A stretch of 64,000 bases of DNA from a bacterium (GTDB taxonomy: Bacteria; Patescibacteriota; Gracilibacteria; BD1-5; UBA6164): positions 62,001 to 126,000 of the forward strand of contig JAGXIW010000006.1 of assembly GCA_024635475.1 (NCBI GenBank). The letters are read 5' to 3'. A program made the translations under genes and the position numbers. Below the pieces are notes generated by a model. It was not told the DNA's origin and made no database searches. It was given only the letters and a program-made list of their open reading frames with translations. The first letter of the stretch is position 1. Each line of letters opens with the position of its first letter. Below, piece after piece: positions 50,308-60,078 of the stretch.

Positions 50308-50477
50308 AAATAAGGCAAATTAATAATAAAAAAACAAATTGATAACTACTGAAAATAGGTATCAATTATTATTACATAATTTATAATCTTTTTGTATAAA
50401 AAGTAAAGAAAAAATAAAAAAAAGAAGTTAATTGTTAGATTATTAGAATCTTAGAGTTTTAGAACTTTAGAATACTT

Positions 50478-50566
50478 GTCATCCTGAGTAATAACGAAGG
50501 ATCCCTTTAACACTATAAAATCAGTAAAATCAAGTTTAAGGGATTCTTCATTTCATTCAGAATGAC
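50478..50566. repeat. Dispersed palindromic repeat, copy 3
   Basis: This 89-bp element begins GTCATCCTGAGTAATAACGA and ends CATTTCATTCAGAATGAC, with the inner arms GGATCCCTTTAA and TTTAAGGGATTC. It has the same organisation as the copy at 9539-9628. It lies between secD and yidD. Confidence 0.8.
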
Positions 50567-50591
50567 AACATAGAACATTTTATTATACATT

Positions 50592-50846
50592 CTATTTTTT
50601 CTTCTCCACCGGATCATATCATCACTTTGACCAAGGCATACATCTCATAATTCTTCAAGTTCATTTTATAGTTCCAATAAAGCTTCATTTTTTTTCTATT
50701 GCTTCAATCATATATTCACTACAACTAGGAATATGTTTACAATATGGAGGATTATTAAGTCCCCTGGCCCAAAAACTATGATCAGGAGATAATATTTTTT
50801 GATAGATTTTTATTAATTTGATTAAGGATTTTTGAAGAAAATTCAT
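50592..50846 (-). CDS. yidD: Membrane protein insertion efficiency factor YidD
   Basis: This 84-aa protein has an N-terminal amphipathic helix (LIKLIKIYQKILSP), then the YidD signature with conserved cysteines: YCKHIPSCSEYMIEAIEK near residue 36 and IMRCMPWSKGGYDPV near the end. YidD helps YidC and Sec insert membrane proteins. The family signature is complete. The gene ends in TAG. Confidence 0.92.
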
Positions 50847-50925
50847 AATTTTATTTTTACTCTTTAAACTATTAATAATATATATTTTAAAACAAAATAT
50901 GCAAAAAATAATTTAGTTTTATTTT

Positions 50926-50948
50926 AAGTGAATATTTATAATTCACTT
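50926..50948. repeat. Inverted repeat AAGTGAAT/ATTCACTT
   Basis: Perfect 8-bp arms with a 7-bp loop in the gap between yidD and the MarR gene. No clear T-run follows, so it may be an operator or a weak terminator. Confidence 0.4.
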
Positions 50949-51010
50949 ACGAAGAAATGAAAGAATATCTAGCAGAAGTTGTTTGAAAAGTAATTATTCA
51001 TTAAAATTTT

Positions 51011-51049
51011 TTGACAAAAAAGATATTTGATATATATTTGATTAATCAA
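51011..51049 (+). promoter_or_regulatory. Promoter and palindromic operator of the MarR gene
   Basis: TTGACA (51011-51016), a 16-bp spacer and TATATT (51033-51038) form a near-consensus promoter. It is overlapped by the perfect 12-bp palindrome TTGATTAATCAA (51038-51049). Autorepression by the MarR protein encoded at 51072 is a natural reading. Confidence 0.55.
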
Positions 51050-51071
51050 GTATCTGTTAACTATATTTTTT

Positions 51072-51515
51072 ATGAAGCAAAACAACATAGATAAGAGCAA
51101 TTTAGACTTTATTATCAATATATCTAAATTTTATTTAGTTTTATCAAAAAGCCTTGATTCAAAACTCGGATGATTAGGATTTAATGATTTTATAGTTTTG
51201 TATCACTTACACAATAGTGAACAGCAAAAATTAAAAAGAATTGAATTAGCTGAAAAAGTTTGACTTACACCTTCTGGAATTACTAGATTATTATTACCAA
51301 TGGAGAAGATATGACTTATAAGCAAAGAAACAAATTCACAAGATGCTAGAATAAGTTATGTAAGCATGGCTCCAGGATGAAAAATCAAGTTTGATGAAGC
51401 ATTAGAAAGATTAAACTTTTTTACAAATGAGATAATTGACAAAGACCAAACAAAAAAACTATTAGATTTAACAAAAATATTTCAAAAAATATGATGAAAA
51501 ATGATGTGGAAATAA
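51072..51515 (+). CDS. MarR family transcriptional regulator
   Basis: This 147-aa protein is a winged helix-turn-helix regulator with RIELAEKVGLTPSGITRLLLPMEKIGLI near residue 57 and the wing KETNSQDARISYVSM, as in MarR, followed by a dimerisation helix. It probably controls itself through the palindrome at 51038-51049 and perhaps neighbouring detoxification genes; its ligand is unknown. It is the only plus-strand gene between about 44 and 62 kb. Confidence 0.88.
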
Positions 51516-51542
51516 ATTTAAATATTGATAGAATTTAGTTTT

Positions 51543-52133
51543 CTAACTATGTTTATTCCAAAATAAATGTTTTCAAACCTCATACAATATAAAAGCTATC
51601 AATATAGTCTTTCAGAAATTTGATATTATATTAAATATTTCTTCAAATGAATCTTTGAATATATATCATAAAATCAATCATTGAAATGCATATATTACTT
51701 CTCATAATATCACATAGAAGCTAAATTTTTTAAAACTAAAAAGTTGTATTCAAGATACATAATTTATTGTTGGTCAAATTCATGCTATTAAAAATCTTGA
51801 TAAAAAAATAGAAATTTCTCATCTTTTTTTAAAGTAGTCTTTACTTTTTTTGTAGATATTTCTTATTATTTTTTTGTTTAATAAGTTTTGAAAACTTTTA
51901 AATTTAAAAAATTTTCTTCCTATAAAATACCCTAATAAATCTCAAGTTACCGTAGAAATCAAAACAAGTAAAAATGGTAAAATTAATTCAGATAAATTAT
52001 TTGCTAAAGCTCAAGCAAACAATATAAAAAACATAGCTCAAAGAGGTACTCATAATTGACTAAAAAATGGTATTATTAAAAGAAATAAATATAAATTTGA
52101 TTCAAAAAATGTAAGGATAATATTAATGTCCAT
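51543..52133 (-). CDS. DedA/SNARE-associated (VTT) membrane protein
   Basis: This 196-aa protein has several hydrophobic segments and the VTT domain pattern: a GDLLGYFIGRKFF motif near residue 72, then RFLIAGIGPTINYVSGIQLFSFKKFSFY near 125 and GEVIYAFQGLILGY. DedA proteins recycle lipid carriers such as undecaprenyl phosphate and affect membrane potential. The gene ends in TAG and follows the small membrane protein at 52135 with almost no gap. Confidence 0.75.
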
Positions 52134-52134
52134 T

Positions 52135-52479
52135 TTATTTTTTCTGAAGAAATATTATAAATTCTCTGCAATCTATTTTTTTCTTTTTGCAGTAATCTTT
52201 TAAAGTTATTTTCATATCCCCTAAAAAATATTTATCTCATAATTTTTCTTGTAAATCTATATTAAAATGCCTTTTTATATAATTTAGTGTCATCCAATCC
52301 TCTATTTGTTGTTGTTCTACTGGTCTTTTTAAATATTCTTTATGTTCATTGAAATTTGTAATATGATTAATAATATTAAAACTCATAAAAATAAATATAA
52401 CAGCAAAAAATATAAATATAATTATTAAAACTTTTTTTTTCATAGATTTATTACTGAATATAATTTCTTGTTTTTTCAT
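52135..52479 (-). CDS. Small membrane-anchored protein
   Basis: This 114-aa protein has one transmembrane helix (about residues 15-36) and a soluble C-terminal part ending MKITLKDYCKKKKIDCREFIIFL, which looks like a helix-turn-helix or small helical domain of unknown type. There is no family match. Its stop is 2 bp from the start of the DedA-like gene, so the two are co-transcribed. Confidence 0.55.
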
Positions 52480-52590
52480 ATTAAATTAATTATAATTTAA
52501 AATTATAATAATTGTAATTATAAAATAAAAAACAGCAAAGAAAAATTCTAAAGCTGTTAAAAACAAATTATAAGTTTTTTATTATGATTA

Positions 52591-53265
52591 CTATGATTTT
52601 TTAATCCAATTTGCAATTTTTTTTATTTCCTCAATAGTCGTGACTTCTTTTCTAGCAACATTCATATATTTAGTGAAAAGTTTTTCACTTTCTTGATAAG
52701 GTTTATATCTTTGTATTCTTTCGTTGATTTGATGTTCATTAGCTTTTATTGTTATTGGATTCAATAAAAAAATGTTAGAGTTTTGTATAATTTGTCTTTC
52801 TCTTGCAGTTTTAATTAATTTTTGTTTTGGAGCAGTTAATTCAATAAAGTTTATATCATCAAAACCTTTTAAATTAGCTTGTTTTTTTACTATGGATCTA
52901 GCAAAATTAGTAGTTCCATCAATACTAATAATTCAAAATGTTGCATTTTTTGTTTCCTGCATATGTTTAAGTACATCCATACTCCATAAAAACACAGCTC
53001 ATTGAAATAATTGACTTACCAAATTATTACCCATAATTGTTTTCACAACTTGCTCAGTATTTCAAATGAGAAATGGTAACCTATGTTGTTCAGGTATAAA
53101 ATCTCTTCATATTCTAGAAAGAGCTATAGAATTTTGAATTATTGCATCATAAGTTTTATCATAATCACAATGAACAATTTCATTATCTGCATCTTCTATC
53201 GCTTCTCATAGAGTGCTTTTTCCTACACCAGGAAGACCTCATATGAGAGTTAAACATTTACTCAT
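52591..53265 (-). CDS. P-loop kinase-like protein
   Basis: This 224-aa protein has a Walker A motif LIGGLPGVGKSTLGEAI at residues 7-23 and an early acidic DYDKTYDAI segment, as in zeta-toxin or AAA_33-type kinases that phosphorylate small molecules, tRNA or sugar nucleotides. A DGTTNFARSIVKK segment follows, and the C-terminal third is helical with Arg-rich ARERQIIQ. The substrate is unknown. It ends in TAG. Confidence 0.7.
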
Positions 53266-53300
53266 AAATATTTTTTTGTTAAATATGTAATAATTTTATT

Positions 53301-53861
53301 TTATATCAAAGGATTTTGAATTGTTACCTCTATTCATGCATCATTTAATGCCTTTATTTCTATATCATCTAATTGACTTCTAATAATTATATCAATAAGA
53401 TCTGGATAACTTTCTCATTTTTTATTTCTATCATCAGATTGATTTCAACTAAGTCAAAGAAAATCACCTATAATTGGTCATGTTACAACTTTGTTTACAT
53501 TTCTCTCTATCAATAAATCTATAGCTTTTTCAATTTTTGGAACATCATCCTCATTATAATTAGCAGTCAATGTATTTCAAGTCCTTCTATATATTGATAT
53601 ACCTTCTCAATTTCATAGATTATTTACTGCTATACTATCCTCTATATGAAACATATAAATAACCCCCTCAACTCTAAGCTTAATTGCATCTTGAACTATT
53701 TTTAAAATTTGCTCTATTCATCAATCATATACAACATTTTGTCTTTTTATTTCTAACAAAACTCTATGACAACTACCAAGTTCTTCTGGTGAAAAATTTC
53801 ATGATATTTTACCTATTGGATCTGTTTTATTAGTATCTAAGGGAGTATTTAGTAAAGGCAT
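53301..53861 (-). CDS. Hypothetical protein
   Basis: This 186-aa soluble, acidic protein includes a VEGVIYMFHIEDSIAVNNLG region and a NKVVTGPIIGDFLGLSG motif. Glycines are largely TGA. The pattern of alternating helices and strands suggests a Rossmann-like or alpha/beta domain, but I recognise no family. It lies 35 bp upstream of the kinase-like gene and may share its operon. Confidence 0.5.
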
Positions 53862-53952
53862 TTTTTTAAAATTAATATTAATACTTAAAATATATTATAA
53901 TTATAAATATCAGATTATCAAGATTATTTTTTACATAATATTTAAAACAAAA

Positions 53953-53985
53953 AAATAGAAATAACTAAAGTAGTTATTTCTATTT
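53953..53985 (-). terminator. Intrinsic terminator
   Basis: Perfect 15-bp stem AAATAGAAATAACTA with a 3-nt loop, followed on the minus strand by a T-run. It is 64 bp beyond the SHOCT-protein stop and ends that unit before the hypothetical gene at 53301-53861. Confidence 0.85.
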
Positions 53986-54048
53986 ACATAATCATTATAC
54001 AATTCACAATTTAATTAAATACAATTTTTTTCATTTGCCCTATTTAAA

Positions 54049-54366
54049 CTATTTTTCATTTAATTTAATTTTCATTGCATCAAATTCTTTCTCAGTTATT
54101 TCACCATTTGCCAATCGTTTTTTTAAAATACTTAAATTTGTATCACTTTTTCACATCATTTTCTCTGAATTGGTATTCTTATTAAAAATCATTATTAAAC
54201 TAATAACTATTAGTAAAAAGATTAAAAAATAAAAAAATCAATATCACATCATACCATAACCTCAAGAAGCACATCATAAAAATCAATCTCCAAAATTAGC
54301 AAATGTAACTGAAAATACTAACAAAGATAAAATAACACCCCCAATATAAATTATTATTTTTCTCAT
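54049..54366 (-). CDS. SHOCT-domain membrane protein
   Basis: This 105-aa protein has a signal peptide or first helix, a glycine/methionine-rich loop (GCASGGYGMMGYG), a second helix and a C-terminal SHOCT motif ILKKRLANGEITEKEFDAMK. SHOCT is a short oligomerisation or docking domain at protein ends. The layout is the common small membrane form of unknown role. It ends in TAG and is followed by a strong hairpin terminator. Confidence 0.85.
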
Positions 54367-54477
54367 AATCAAATAATTAAAAAATAAAATATATACTCTT
54401 TTGGTTAATTATTTTACAATAATTAATCCGTGTAAAATTATAATACTATTTATTATAATTGCAAAAAAAAATAGATA

Positions 54478-55437
54478 CTAACCATCAAATAATTTTAAAT
54501 ATTTCTCATATTTACTACCCTTAAGTTTATCTTTTGGAATAAATTTTAAAGATGCTGAATTAATACAATACCTTTGTCATCATTTTTCTTTTGGCCCGTC
54601 TGCAAATACATGTCACAAATGTGAAGAACTTGTTTTTACTTCAGTTCTTTTTGAAGATAATTTATAATCATCTTCTTCTTCTATCAATTTTCTATCTATT
54701 GGTTTAGTAAAACTAGGCCATCCAGTCCCCGAATCATATTTATCAGTAGAAGAAAATAATGGTGTTCAATCAACGATATCTACATAAATTCACTCATCAT
54801 GTACATCCCAGTATTCATTATCAAAAGCTGGTTCAGTACCTCATTCCTGAGTTACTTTGTATTGCAGAGGTGTCAATTTATTTTTTAAATCTTCTTTTTT
54901 ATCAACTTTATAATCCCCTCAAGTCTTATGCTTATAATCTTCTCTACCAGATCATTTTAAATAAATTTTATATCTGGTAGAATTTGTTTTATAGTAATTC
55001 TGATGATATTCTTCAGCATCGAAAAATGTAGTAAAAGGAAGTATTTTTGTTGCTATTTCTTTTTCAAATTTACCTGAATTTTCTAGTTCTAATTTACTTG
55101 TTATTGCAATTAATTTTTCTACATCATCAGAATAATAAATAGCCGTAGTATATTGAAGTCCTCTATCAGCAAATTGTCATCACTCATCAGTTGGGTCTAT
55201 TTGTTTCCAAAAAATCTCTACAAGAGTCTCATAAGAAATAATTTCTGGATCATAAATAACCTTTATACCCTCTCTATGATCTGTTTTTCAACTAGAAACC
55301 ATATCATAAGTTGCAGTTTCTTTTGTTCATCAAATATATCAAACAATTGCTTCTTTGACTCCATTCTGAGCTTCAAAAATTGATTCTAAACACCAAAAGC
55401 ATCCTCAAGCAAAATAAGCATTTTTTAAATATTCCAT
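54478..55437 (-). CDS. msrAB: Fused peptide methionine sulfoxide reductase MsrA-MsrB
   Basis: This 319-aa protein repairs oxidised methionine. The N-terminal MsrA domain has GCFWCLES with catalytic Cys near residue 12 and a YHQNYY motif near 155. The C-terminal MsrB domain has SGTGWPSFT near 238, [15 protein letters not shown] and the resolving YCINSASL near 300. The MsrB zinc cysteines (CxxC pairs) are not evident. It is a common oxidative-stress enzyme in host-associated bacteria. It ends in TAG. Confidence 0.93.
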
Positions 55438-55478
55438 ATTTATATTTTTTAGATTATAAATATATTTGAATTTAATAA

Positions 55479-55988
55479 TTATCCTTTATAAGCTTTTTTT
55501 AATTCTTCAATATCTATTTTTATCATTTTTAGCATTGCTTCCATTACTCTTCAAGCTTTAACTGTATCTTTATCTCTAAGAAATTCATCTAAAATAGGTG
55601 GTACAATTTGCCAAGTTAGACCATATTTATCTTCGATCCAACCACATTGTATTTCTTTTCCTCATGCAGAAAAATTTTTCCAAAAATGATCAATTTCCTC
55701 TTGAGTTTCACAATATACAATAAATGATATTGCTGAACTAAATTTAAAAAATGATCATCAATTAATTGCACTAAATTTTTGTCATTCCAATTCAAAATCT
55801 ATTGTCATTATAGTTCATGCTTTTTTTCAAGAAACTTCCTCAGATTCTTTTAAATATTTTGTGGTTTCTATGATTTTTGAGTTCTTGAATAATGATACAT
55901 AAAAATTTACAGCTTCTTCAGCATCGCTATCGTACGATAAAAATGGAACAATTTTTTGCACATTTAACTTGTTTATATCTTTTTCCAT
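55479..55988 (-). CDS. VOC/PhnB-like protein
   Basis: This 169-aa protein resembles the 3-demethylubiquinone-9 3-methyltransferase-like (PhnB) branch of the vicinal-oxygen-chelate superfamily. It has [21 protein letters not shown] at the start, an EFSAINGG-type region and a late [16 protein letters not shown] segment. The typical extra C-terminal helix is present. Function is not known; many members are stress or resistance related. Confidence 0.85.
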
Positions 55989-56048
55989 AATTTTAATTAT
56001 TAATAAATAAATTTATTAGCATTTCTAATTATAAAGAAACAAAATATT

Positions 56049-56276
56049 CTACTTTTCCTGCCATTTTCAACCTACTTTTTTATATACATTTTTAACAGCA
56101 TTCCAAGCTACTTTATGAGCTGTCTCTTCTCTTCAGCTTTTTTTATCTTTTCTAGAATCACTATCTTTATATTGATCCCAGGCACTATTAAAGGCTTCCA
56201 TATATATTTCTTGACCCTGATTTGGAAGTACATTTTTAACAGATTCAGGTAATTCTTCTAATGTTTTATATGGCAT
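56049..56276 (-). CDS. ChaB family protein
   Basis: This 75-aa protein starts MPYKTLEELPESVKNVLP and ends in KVAWNAVKNVYKKVGGKW, the ChaB signature. ChaB is proposed to regulate the ChaA cation antiporter, but no chaA lies here. It ends in TAG and is followed by the VOC gene 61 bp downstream. Confidence 0.9.
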
Positions 56277-56318
56277 AATAATATTATTAAATAATAAAAT
56301 AATTTTTTAATTATATAC

Positions 56319-57581
56319 TTATCTTTCCCATTCGTAATCTACAGCATATTTATAAACTATAGAATTATCTTTTTGAGTATCTTCTCATTGAACTAAAATC
56401 CGAAGATCATTTGGTTTTTCAAACACAGCTAATGGATCACATGAAATCATATTATTTGTCATATTACAATTTAATAATGCTCTATATATATTGTGTCCAT
56501 CTTCATAATTTACATAAACATAATTAGTTGAAGTAAAACCAAATCAATTTGCAAACCATTTACCATTTGCTGGTACTATAGAAGAATAAGGAGTTACAAT
56601 TTCTGTGATATTTTGAGTTACATAATCCATAACATCTTGATAAGACATTTCTGAAGCAGAATTATTTACAGTAAAATTAATTATATTGCTTTGTTTTCAC
56701 CAAGGATTAACATATATTTTATAATCTCATGGTACCAAAGTAATCCAAGAATCACAAGCCAAACCACTATATGTGGTATCTGTTTGGCATAACTGAGCAT
56801 TTAAAGTAATATTTAAAAGATTTGAAGTTGATCATGTTTCTCAGTAAATAATTCATTTTACACCTTGATTATTTTCAATCCAAACATTTTTATCTCATTC
56901 AAAACCAGAAAAATTACAACCTCTGATTACAATTTTTGTACCAACTGTTCATGAATTAGTTGATATAGAAGTAATTATTGGAGTACCTTCAACCTCATCT
57001 ACACAACCTACTTTATAATTAGGTGTCGCATCAATAGCATTAGCTCATATTAAAAAAATCCATCCACGAACTCAAGCTGTATCATAATCAGTAAATGAAC
57101 TACTCAATATCCCATTTACTAAAGCAACATAAACATATCAAGCTCTCCAATCTGCTAAGGAATTATTTTTAGAAATATCTCTTGCTTGAAGAATCATTTT
57201 CAATGCTTCTACTTTTGATACATTATCATTTGGTCTAAATAAAGTATTTGGTGCGATAAAACCTCTAGCTAATGCACTTTCTGCATATTTGCATCACCAA
57301 TCAGATTCTGGTAGGTCAGCAAATTTACCTGTACAAGTGTCTCAGACTTCCATAAGAGATAAATTTATCATAACTTTAAGCATCTCTCTTCTAGTAATAG
57401 ACATTTCTAAATTATAAGATTCAGGATTACTTGACTGATCAACAATTACTCAAAGAGAAGACAACTTATTTGCTGCCTCTGTTTCCGTAAGTGCATTTGT
57501 ATCATTTGCATAAAAAATAGTTGAAAATAAAATTACAGTTAAACTTAGTGTAGTAACAACTTTTTTAATAGAATTATTCAT
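56319..57581 (-). CDS. S-layer-homology-domain surface protein
   Basis: This 420-aa protein has a signal peptide (to about residue 25). Residues 28-170 carry two SLH-like units (ITRREMLKVMINLSLMEV, FADLPESDWGCKYAESALARG, FRPNDNVSKVEALKMILQ), which bind secondary cell-wall polymers. An IPT/TIG-like beta-domain with SNSWITLVPGD-type loops follows from about residue 190, then a C-terminal beta domain. It is probably a surface-layer or adhesin protein. Confidence 0.8.
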
Positions 57582-57712
57582 ATAATAAATAATTAGAAAA
57601 TAAAAAAATGGTATCTATTTGCCACAACAGTTTATTGCATTAATATTTTACTTATAAACAACTTAATAAATTTTATATATTATGTAAGTTCATAATATGA
57701 TATAAATGTAAG

Positions 57713-57760
57713 AAAAGTGTAAGAAAACTAAATATAAATTTAGTTTTCTTACACTTTTCA
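57713..57760. terminator. Long perfect hairpin, probable terminator
   Basis: 22-bp perfect inverted arms (GAAAAGTGTAAGAAAACTAAAT) around a 4-nt loop in the gap between the HAD and SLH genes. The stem is long and AT-rich. It probably ends the HAD transcript, though it could also be a small mobile palindrome. Confidence 0.65.
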
Positions 57761-57781
57761 TTCTAGATTTAAATTAATCTT

Positions 57782-58366
57782 TTATTTACTACTATTAATA
57801 ATTTCAATTTGTTTTTTTATATCGATATCATAATCTATAAAATATAAAGTGTTAACTCCGGTCATTTTAACACTATTGATATGATTTAAATTATCTTCTA
57901 TAAATAAAATATCACTTGGTTTTATATTATTCTTTTTTATAATATAGTTTATATTTTCTACCTTACTTCAATTTTCAAATGCTAATAATTCTTGAAAATG
58001 TTTTTTTATATTTAATGAATTAATTACTCTATTTACTCAATCTATAGGCAAGGCAGAATTAGTGTAAAATAGATATTTTTCACTATTATCTTTAATAAAA
58101 TTAATTACATTATCATTTTTTATTGGATTGGATTCAATAATAGCCTGCTCAAAATTAATCTCATTTAGAACAATATTTTTATCAAAAGGTGTAATTTCAT
58201 AAATCTTATCCAATATTAATTTTCTATTTATTCAAAGACTTAATAAATCTTTAACTCAAGGAATATCATATAAGTTATATTTTAATAAAATATTTTTTAT
58301 TATTTCTTTTTTCTTAGAAGTAGATTTAATAATTACTCAATCAACATCAAAAACTATTATTTTCAT
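57782..58366 (-). CDS. HAD superfamily hydrolase
   Basis: This 194-aa protein has the nucleophile motif VFDVDGVIIKS at residues 5-15 (Asp7, Asp9), motif II FYTNSALP near 108, a Lys in ENGSKVENINYI and motif IV ILFIEDNLNHI near 160. A helical cap lies after motif I. The substrate could be a phosphosugar or nucleotide and cannot be predicted. It lies between the SLH gene and the dehydrogenase pseudogene. Confidence 0.88.
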
Positions 58367-58387
58367 ATTTTTTATTTTAAATTATAT

Positions 58388-59135
58388 TAATTCAATATAT
58401 TCCCTCAGTCAACAACTATAATATCTCAATTTATTGCATCATTTTGAAGTAAAAATAATGCAGTTTTTGCAATTTCTTGAGGTTTCATAAATCTATTTAT
58501 CATAGATTCTTTTGCTCTAATATTTAAGAAGTTTTCTGAAGCAGAGGCCATATTGAAGTTTCTGTACTTCATGGAGCTATTCAATTTACCAAGATTTTTC
58601 AATTAAAAGTTTTTGCCATAATCTTTGTATATAAATCCATTGATGCTTTTGAACAATTATATTCTGGTGCTCTTATTCATCAAGTATAGGAAAATGGATT
58701 AATTCATGCCATAGATGAAATATTGATAATTTTTCATAAATCTCATTTAAACAATTCTCCGAATTTTTCAGTAGCATAAACACAACTAAAAAAATTTGTT
58801 TCAAAAACTTTTTTACATCTTTTATCTGTTTTTAGGATATCATCCTTAGTTAAAAAAATCCCTGCATTATTTACCAATATATCTACTCATCCAAATTTAT
58901 CAATAACATCTTCAAAAAGCTTACCAATATCATCGATATTTGAAATATCTGATTTCATAATCATATAATCTGAAGATATTTTTTTGATTTCATCTTCAAA
59001 TCTCTTAGCATTTTTATCATCTGAAACATATGTTGAACAAACCTTTATTCCCGCTTTTGCAAATTCTATTGAAATAGCCTCTCATATTCATTTAGTACCT
59101 CATGTGACAATAGCAACTTTATTTTTTAATTCCAT
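58388..59135 (-). pseudogene. Short-chain dehydrogenase/reductase with a frameshift
   Basis: The first ~195 codons encode a normal SDR: TGGTKGIGEAISIEFAKAG-type cofactor loop (first Gly codons TGA), LVNNAGIF near 90, catalytic Ser in NISSMAGI and YNCSKASMD near 165. Near 58549-58562 the frame shifts by one base; the original frame stops at 58524, while the other frame continues with ENFLNIRAKES..MKPQEIAKTALFLL to a TAA at 58388, the normal SDR ending. Total length is 748 bp, one base too many. Either a real frameshift or a sequencing error. Confidence 0.8.
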
Positions 59136-59181
59136 ATGTTTACAATATTAAAAATAATTATTAATATAATATATATTTTCA

Positions 59182-59269
59182 TTAAAATAACAATTTTTCA
59201 ACGAATTTTAATACTTTTGGAATATCTTCTTTGAATGATTTTGGATTATTATCAATCATTTTTTGTATT
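59182..59269. repeat. 88-bp direct repeat, left copy (Nudix 3'-end fragment)
   Basis: This stretch matches 61942-62029 with two differences, at a constant offset of 2760 bp. It starts exactly at the Nudix stop codon and both differences are synonymous in the Nudix frame (last Phe and an internal Phe). No Nudix 5' part is attached. It contains the stop codon of the gene at 59249. Confidence 0.9.
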
Positions 59270-60022
59270 ACACTTTAGTAACAAAGAGGCTTCAAAAAGT
59301 GAAGTTGCTAGTTTTGTTCTTGTTTTAGTTTCATCAACTATTCAATCTTTTCAAATACTCGATCTTTTAAAATCCTTCTCTCAATCATTCCATATTTTTT
59401 GTGAAAGTGATAATAAGAAGTTTCAGAAGTTCATATTATCCATTTTTCAAAATCTTTCAGCAATTGCATTTACTCATCATAAAAATCTAACTTCAAATTC
59501 AGCATTTTCGTGTTTTTGAGGTGGATTATTTTTATCAATATAAGGTTCTGAAATTTTCCAAGCAATTTTAATTTTATCAGAAGCAATTTTTAATTTCTCA
59601 TTTCAAGTTATTTTATATAATTCTTCTAAAAAATCAGCTAAAGTATTGTAATATAAATCTCAAAGATTTTCCATTAATCTATTATCAAGAAATAATTTAG
59701 CATCATTATCTAATATAAAAATATCATCTATATTTCCAGTAAATCATTCTTCTTCAAGAGATTTCATAATTCATGGGATGAATCTATCAAAATTATCTTC
59801 AATTCATTTGTAAGTCTTTTTTAAATCAGAAACAATAATAGGCATTTCCGTTCATCTTTGTTCAAACCACCACAAATTAAAAATATATCTATCCCAATAT
59901 TCTTGTTTATATTCTTCATTTCAATTAATATAATCTTGTATATTTTGTTGTTTATTAACAAGTTTTTTTTGTTCCATTCATTTTATATATTCTTGAAAAT
60001 TTATTCAATTATTTGAGTTCAT
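59249..60022 (-). CDS. Hypothetical partner of the putative ADP-ribosyltransferase
   Basis: This 257-aa soluble, acidic protein rich in Trp, Asn and Glu has no signal peptide. Recognisable pieces include FNLWWFEQRGTEMPIIVSDL near residue 46 and a helical KIKIAWKISEPYIDKN region. No family is recognised. It starts 57 bp after the ART-like gene and may be its immunity or chaperone partner by position. Its last seven codons and stop lie in the 88-bp repeat, so its original C-terminus may have been replaced. Confidence 0.5.
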
Positions 60023-60078
60023 AACTTTATATTATAAATTATTTTTAATATTATACTATTATTTACAAAAAATAACAA

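Noticed and set aside
50957-51003. 15-codon plus-strand frame before the MarR promoter as a leader peptide
   Set aside because: No supporting attenuator structure or regulatory codon run; it lies upstream of the promoter at 51011.
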